A stretch of 64,000 nucleotides of DNA from Candidatus Leptofilum proximum (lineage in GTDB: Bacteria; Chloroflexota; Anaerolineae; Promineifilales; Promineifilaceae): assembly GCA_016710325.1 (NCBI GenBank), contig JADJXK010000002.1, positions 3,224,001 through 3,288,000 on the forward strand, given 5' to 3'. The translations under genes were made by a program, and so were the position numbers. A model generated the notes under the pieces. The model was not told the DNA's origin. It saw nothing but the letters and a program-made list of their open reading frames with translations, and did not search any database. Position 1 is the stretch's first letter. Every line of letters begins with the position of its first letter. Below, piece by piece: positions 61,190 to 64,000 of this stretch.

Positions 61190-62041
61190 TTAGACGGCCG
61201 TTCCCACAAACTCACGCACGGGCCAGCAGATAGTCATCGTTTCGTCTTCGTGCCAGATTTCGTAGGTGGTCATTTCCTGTTCCCAGTTGGATTCCAGGTT
61301 CTGGTCATGGACGTACTTGCCGATGCCGTTCCACATCTCCAGGATCTTGGGGAAGTCGTTGTATTCGCCAAAGGTGCGCACCTGGACCGTTTTGTGGGCG
61401 GGCAGTTCACGCACCTTGATGTCACCAGCGGGCGGCACCAGCCCGGTGAAGGGCACGGCGATTTCTACCGGGCCGTCGTCGCTTTCGTTGACGGGGCCAA
61501 AGTAGAGGCAGACGGGATCGCCGCTGGGTTCTGCGCCGTGTTCGCGGATGTGGTCCCACAGCTGGCGCAGCGTGGGCGTGATCGACTGGTGAAAGGCGGG
61601 CACGGTGATATTGCGGCGGATATAAACGACTGTTTGTGCCGGGTGTTCGGCTTCTGTAAAAGTGAATGACATGATATGCTCCTTATCGGGTTCAAGTTCT
61701 TCTTGCAGCAGGCGGGCAGCGAGTTGTACGGCCGTCACTCGCTTTTCTACGGCCGTTACATGACCCTGAATCAAGCGCTGTGCCGTGGCGGGATCGTCAT
61801 CCCACACGGCCAGCACCGCCGCAATCGTCTCCAGCGGCATCTCCATCAGCCGCAGCAGACGAATGTGGCGGGCCACCGCAACCTGCGCGCGTGTGTAGTA
61901 GCGGTAGCCAGAATCCGGGTCAATGCGTCTTGGCGCCAGCAGTCCCTTGTCGTCGTAGAGGCGGAGGGCCTTACGGGAGAGCTGGGCCAGACGGCCGAAC
62001 TGCCCAATGGTTAAACGTGCATCTTCTGTCCGATCGGTCAT
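61190..62041 (-). CDS. MerR-family regulator with GyrI-like effector domain
   Basis: A 283-residue transcription factor. The N-terminal winged helix reads LTIGQFGRLAQLSRKALRLYDDKGLLAPRRIDPDSGYRYYTRAQV, followed by a coiled-coil dimer helix. The C-terminal GyrI-like small-molecule domain (about 120-283) resembles BmrR-type multidrug sensors, so it likely responds to a hydrophobic or cationic ligand. Its target may be the ABC transporter gene downstream, but it lies on the other strand about 1.1 kb away. Confidence 0.9.
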   Translation of the reverse strand: MTDRTEDARLTIGQFGRLAQLSRKALRLYDDKGLLAPRRIDPDSGYRYYTRAQVAVARHIRLLRLMEMPLETIAAVLAVWDDDPATAQRLIQGHVTAVEKRVTAVQLAARLLQEELEPDKEHIMSFTFTEAEHPAQTVVYIRRNITVPAFHQSITPTLRQLWDHIREHGAEPSGDPVCLYFGPVNESDDGPVEIAVPFTGLVPPAGDIKVRELPAHKTVQVRTFGEYNDFPKILEMWNGIGKYVHDQNLESNWEQEMTTYEIWHEDETMTICWPVREFVGTAV

Positions 62042-62083
62042 GGCAGTATGATACGCCCGGCCCCAGGGGCCGAGTCAAGAGGC

Positions 62084-62205
62084 AGTTTCTAAGCGGTAAA
62101 CGGTAATCCGTAAGCGGTGGACGGTGCGAAGATGAGTTCACCGCGGAGACGCAGAGGGCGCGGAGGAGAAAGCCAATCTGTGTCATCTGTGAAATCTGTG
62201 GTTTC
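62084..62205. repeat. Half copies of several word-built repeats
   Basis: CGGTAAACGGTAATCCGTAA words (62,094-62,120) and CCGCGGAGACGCAGAG (62,142-62,160) are followed by CTGTGTCATCTGTGAAATC (62,175-62,195). These match arms of elements at 27.7 kb and 6.65 kb, with no partner arm here. Confidence 0.65.
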
Positions 62206-62217
62206 TTCAGCAAAGAC

Positions 62218-62583
62218 TCAAAGGAAGAGGTAAAGCAGCAGGTGGGCCGCGCCAGCAACGGCCGTTCCAATAATAAACAGGTTGGAAACAAATCCCTGGA
62301 ATTCGTAGCGCGGGTCGGTGCGGAACCACCAGTGTAGCCCCAGGTGGATGACGGCAAAGCTGTCGGCCGCGATGGTGAACCAGGCAGCGGGATTGGCCAC
62401 AAACCACAAAAAGAGGCTAAAAAGGGGAATGTGCAGCCCGGCAAAGACGGCGTAGGCGGTGTTGTCGTCCAGGCGGTTGAGGAAAGCAAACAGCCGCCAC
62501 TCATGATGGCGAATGGCGTCTAGTTCATGGCACAAGAAAAAGGACAGCATGAGCAAGAAGAAGGTATTGCCGTTGGTTAACAT
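62218..62583 (-). CDS. Small polytopic membrane protein (HXXEE-like)
   Basis: A 121-residue protein with about four membrane helices. The N-terminal helix carries CHELDAIRHHEWRLF, a His-Glu-rich motif that matches the HXXEE/DUF6713 family. Histidines at the membrane surface may bind metal. Function unknown. The ATG at 62583 has GGAGGAA upstream; a longer frame through the tandem repeat is rejected. The tandem structured repeat starts about 90 bp upstream of the start. Confidence 0.7.
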   Translation of the reverse strand: MLTNGNTFFLLMLSFFLCHELDAIRHHEWRLFAFLNRLDDNTAYAVFAGLHIPLFSLFLWFVANPAAWFTIAADSFAVIHLGLHWWFRTDPRYEFQGFVSNLFIIGTAVAGAAHLLLYLFL

Positions 62584-62670
62584 TGATTCCTCCGCAGGTA
62601 AACTTTGTGCCAGTTTACGCGGCGCAGGCTGCCAGGTCCATGAAAAATGGTGCCAACTGCTGCCGATTTT

Positions 62671-62876
62671 GCTGGTTTGGGTGCGATTAAAAGTTGTGTA
62701 TAGCTCGGTCATAATCCGAGAGGGTATCAAACCTCTCTCGTGGTCATACACAGAAATTAATCGCATCCTGCTGGTTTGGGTGCGATTAAAAGTTGTGTAT
62801 AGCTCGGTCATAATCCGAGAGGGTATCAAACCTCTCTCGTGGTCATACACAGAAATTAATCGCACCCTGCTGGTTT
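62671..62876 (+). repeat. 99-bp tandem duplication with a long multi-stem fold
   Basis: Two units with an exact 99-bp period (62,671-62,769 and 62,770-62,868) and the start of a third. Each forms an outer stem (GGGTGCGATTAA with TTAATCGCAYCC), an inner stem (TGTGTAT with ATACACA), and two hairpins (CTCGG/CCGAG and GAGAGG/CCTCTC) that share bases and so compete. In unit 1 the right arm has T where unit 2 has C; on the plus strand that is a G-U pair, on the minus strand a mismatch. Could be a structured RNA or a mobile hairpin element. Confidence 0.75.
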
Positions 62877-62883
62877 TTGCCGG

Positions 62884-62913
62884 TTGACAACGGCCGTTCC
62901 GCAATGTTAGCAT
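62884..62913 (+). promoter_or_regulatory. Promoter ahead of the ABC transporter leader
   Basis: Perfect TTGACA (62884-62889) and TAGCAT (62908-62913) are separated by 18 bp. Transcription would begin near 62,920. Confidence 0.65.
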
Positions 62914-62920
62914 GTGCGCC

Positions 62921-63019
62921 ATGCAGCAAATTTCCTGGTTAGCCGTCCCCATGTTTTACCATCTTTGCGGACCCAACCGCGCCGCTGACCGCTGCCAGGG
63001 AATGAACAGAAGGCGTTAG
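62921..63019 (+). other. Candidate 32-residue leader ORF
   Basis: An ATG 7 bp past the -10 opens a 32-codon frame (MQQISWLAVPMFYHL to GMNRRR). It precedes a strong terminator. It could be a leader peptide for attenuation, or chance. No Shine-Dalgarno is visible, so it would be leaderless. Confidence 0.25.
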
Positions 63020-63058
63020 CCCGACGATTAGCTAAAATACCCAAGGAACGATGAGCAA

Positions 63059-63089
63059 GGCGCGATTTAACCAGGATCGCGCCTTTTTT
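63059..63089 (+). terminator. Rho-independent terminator between the leader and the ABC gene
   Basis: GGCGCGAT (63059-63066) and ATCGCGCC (63076-63083) are followed by a six-T run. It lies about 145 nt after the predicted transcription start and about 95 bp before the ABC gene. Confidence 0.85.
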
Positions 63090-63122
63090 GTTTTGGGCAG
63101 GTTGGCCACGGCAAACTTTACC

Positions 63123-63154
63123 GGTGCAACGCACTTTCGAAAGTGCGTTGCACC
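63123..63154. repeat. 32-bp perfect palindrome
   Basis: GGTGCAACGCACTTTC is followed by its exact reverse complement. It sits between the terminator and the ABC transporter start. Similar ends (GGTGC and GCACC) occur at 18,095 and 61,095. Confidence 0.85.
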
Positions 63155-63182
63155 TGGGCACAGGCAAAAGGAGGATTTTTTG

Positions 63183-64000
63183 ATGACGCAAAAAAGTATG
63201 AACGGCCGTTCCCCGCTGGCCGTTCAGGTGCAAGGATTGGGCAAAACGTTCCGGCTCAAGCAGAAAGCGCCGGGCGTGATGGGCAGTTTGCGCTCCGTAT
63301 GGCGGCCCACCACGCGCGAGGTAACGGCCGTTTCAGACATCAGTTTTGAGCTGGAACCGGGGGAACTGCTGGCGTTTATCGGTCCCAACGGCGCGGGCAA
63401 ATCAACCACCATCAAGATGCTCACCGGCATCCTCTACCCCAGCGCGGGGCAGGCCAGCGTGATGGGTTACACGCCCTGGCAGCAGCGCCGCGAGCTGGCC
63501 TACCAGATTGGCTCCGTCTTTGGGCAGAAGCCGCAGCTGTGGTACCACCTGCCGCCGGAGGATACCTTTCGCCTGTTTAGCCGCATCTACGAACTGGATG
63601 AAGCCGATTACCAGCGGCGGCGCGGCTTTTTGGTGGAAGCGTTTCAAATCCAGGATTTTTTGCAAACGCCGGTGCGCAAGTTGAGCCTGGGGCAGCGCAT
63701 GAAGTGCGAGATTGCCGCCTCGCTGCTGCACGGCCCGCGCCTCATCTTTCTGGACGAGCCGACGATCGGCCTGGACGTGGTGGCCAAGCAGCAAATTCGC
63801 TACGCCATCCGCCACCTGAACGAGACGGAAAACGTCACCATTTTCCTCACCAGCCACGACGCGGGCGACGTGGAAAACCTGTCTAAGCGGGTGATTGTGG
63901 TGAACCACGGCCGTATTATTTTTGACGGCCGTACCTCCACCCTGAAGCGCCAGTACCTCACCCGCAAAATTGTGGAGGTGCGTTTTGCCGAACCGCTGGA
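63183..64000 (+). CDS. ABC transporter ATP-binding protein (partial)
   Basis: A nucleotide-binding subunit truncated by the right edge (about 272 residues visible). Walker A GPNGAGKSTTIK, signature LSLGQRMKCE, Walker B LIFLDEPTIGLDV, and the switch His in FLTSHDAGDVENL. It resembles ATPases of ABC-2 type exporters for multidrug or polysaccharide. AGGAGG lies 7 bp before the ATG. A permease gene probably follows beyond the window. Upstream are a promoter, a leader and a terminator, suggesting attenuation. Confidence 0.9.
   Translation, partial: MTQKSMNGRSPLAVQVQGLGKTFRLKQKAPGVMGSLRSVWRPTTREVTAVSDISFELEPGELLAFIGPNGAGKSTTIKMLTGILYPSAGQASVMGYTPWQQRRELAYQIGSVFGQKPQLWYHLPPEDTFRLFSRIYELDEADYQRRRGFLVEAFQIQDFLQTPVRKLSLGQRMKCEIAASLLHGPRLIFLDEPTIGLDVVAKQQIRYAIRHLNETENVTIFLTSHDAGDVENLSKRVIVVNHGRIIFDGRTSTLKRQYLTRKIVEVRFAEPL

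Noticed and set aside
62671..62876. CRISPR-like interpretation of the 99-bp tandem units
   Set aside because: Units are contiguous with no variable spacers, and too long to be CRISPR repeats.
62584..62952. Extended N-terminus of the small membrane protein through the tandem repeat
   Set aside because: It would encode duplicated low-complexity peptide without family match; a strong Shine-Dalgarno and typical start lie at 62,583.
62921..63019. Calling the 32-codon frame a confirmed gene
   Set aside because: No Shine-Dalgarno, no homology that I recognise, and very short; kept only as a candidate leader.

Overview
The window is GC-rich bacterial chromosome, densely packed with genes on both strands. 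The best fit is a member of the Chloroflexota, probably Anaerolineae-like. I base that on the mix of a stand-alone bacterial Elp3, a Ser/Thr kinase with a PQQ propeller plus PP2C/FHA/VWA signalling genes, two CpaB-like proteins with a CpaF ATPase, many Thr/Pro-rich surface lipoproteins, and very frequent environmental-type dispersed repeats. This is inference from gene content; no 16S gene is present. No CRISPR array, insertion sequence or prophage was seen.

Layout. 1-8.4 kb: a truncated response regulator, the MsrPQ methionine-sulfoxide repair pair, an Ig-like lipoprotein, a bifunctional PBP and a LysM/SdrD-like surface protein. 8.7-14.7 kb: a giant polytopic membrane protein, a methyltransferase and an S9 peptidase. 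14.7-23.2 kb: a minus-strand signalling block of Rel, an OmpR-type regulator, a small protein, an FHA protein, a VWA protein, PP2C and a Ser/Thr kinase. 23.4-32 kb: a PIG-L deacetylase, CysS, molybdopterin genes (MoaC and a MoaD-MoaE fusion), a MazG-like protein, FabF, RNase III and an epimerase. 32-43.2 kb: the primary sigma factor, a HigBA-type toxin-antitoxin pair, an ABC-F protein, a CoaE fusion, a dGTPase-like protein, a LysM protein, an M24 peptidase and an FtsB-like protein. 43.7-51.4 kb: two CpaB paralogues, an NrtR-like and a DtxR-family regulator, an M3 peptidase, three tRNAs (Phe, Gly, Cys) and CpaF. 51.5-56.1 kb: MtaB, an unknown protein and Elp3. 56.3-60 kb: a NACHT-LRR protein with an orphan HicB-like gene, likely an antiphage NLR-type island. 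60-64 kb: a luciferase-like oxidoreductase, a MerR regulator, a small membrane protein, a tandem structured repeat, and an ABC transporter ATPase that runs off the end.

Three genome-scale signals stand out. First, the palindrome ACGGCCGT is massively over-represented (20 exact copies counted in the first 10 kb, against about 0.3 expected), much like the HIP1 element of cyanobacteria, but it is absent from some blocks including the NACHT locus. Second, many intergenic gaps hold hairpins whose arms are built from short repeated words, and two such elements appear to sit in frame inside one membrane-protein gene. Third, a 99-bp tandem duplication at 62.67-62.87 kb folds into a long multi-stem structure and is followed by a promoter, a short ORF and a terminator.

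Several genes seem to be transcribed leaderless, with a -10 hexamer exactly 6 bp before the ATG. Protein-level oddities include a Rel enzyme with a decayed synthetase site, an in-line MoaD-MoaE fusion, a CoaE carrying a GNAT-like tail, and an MsrP that looks like a Tat-exported lipoprotein.
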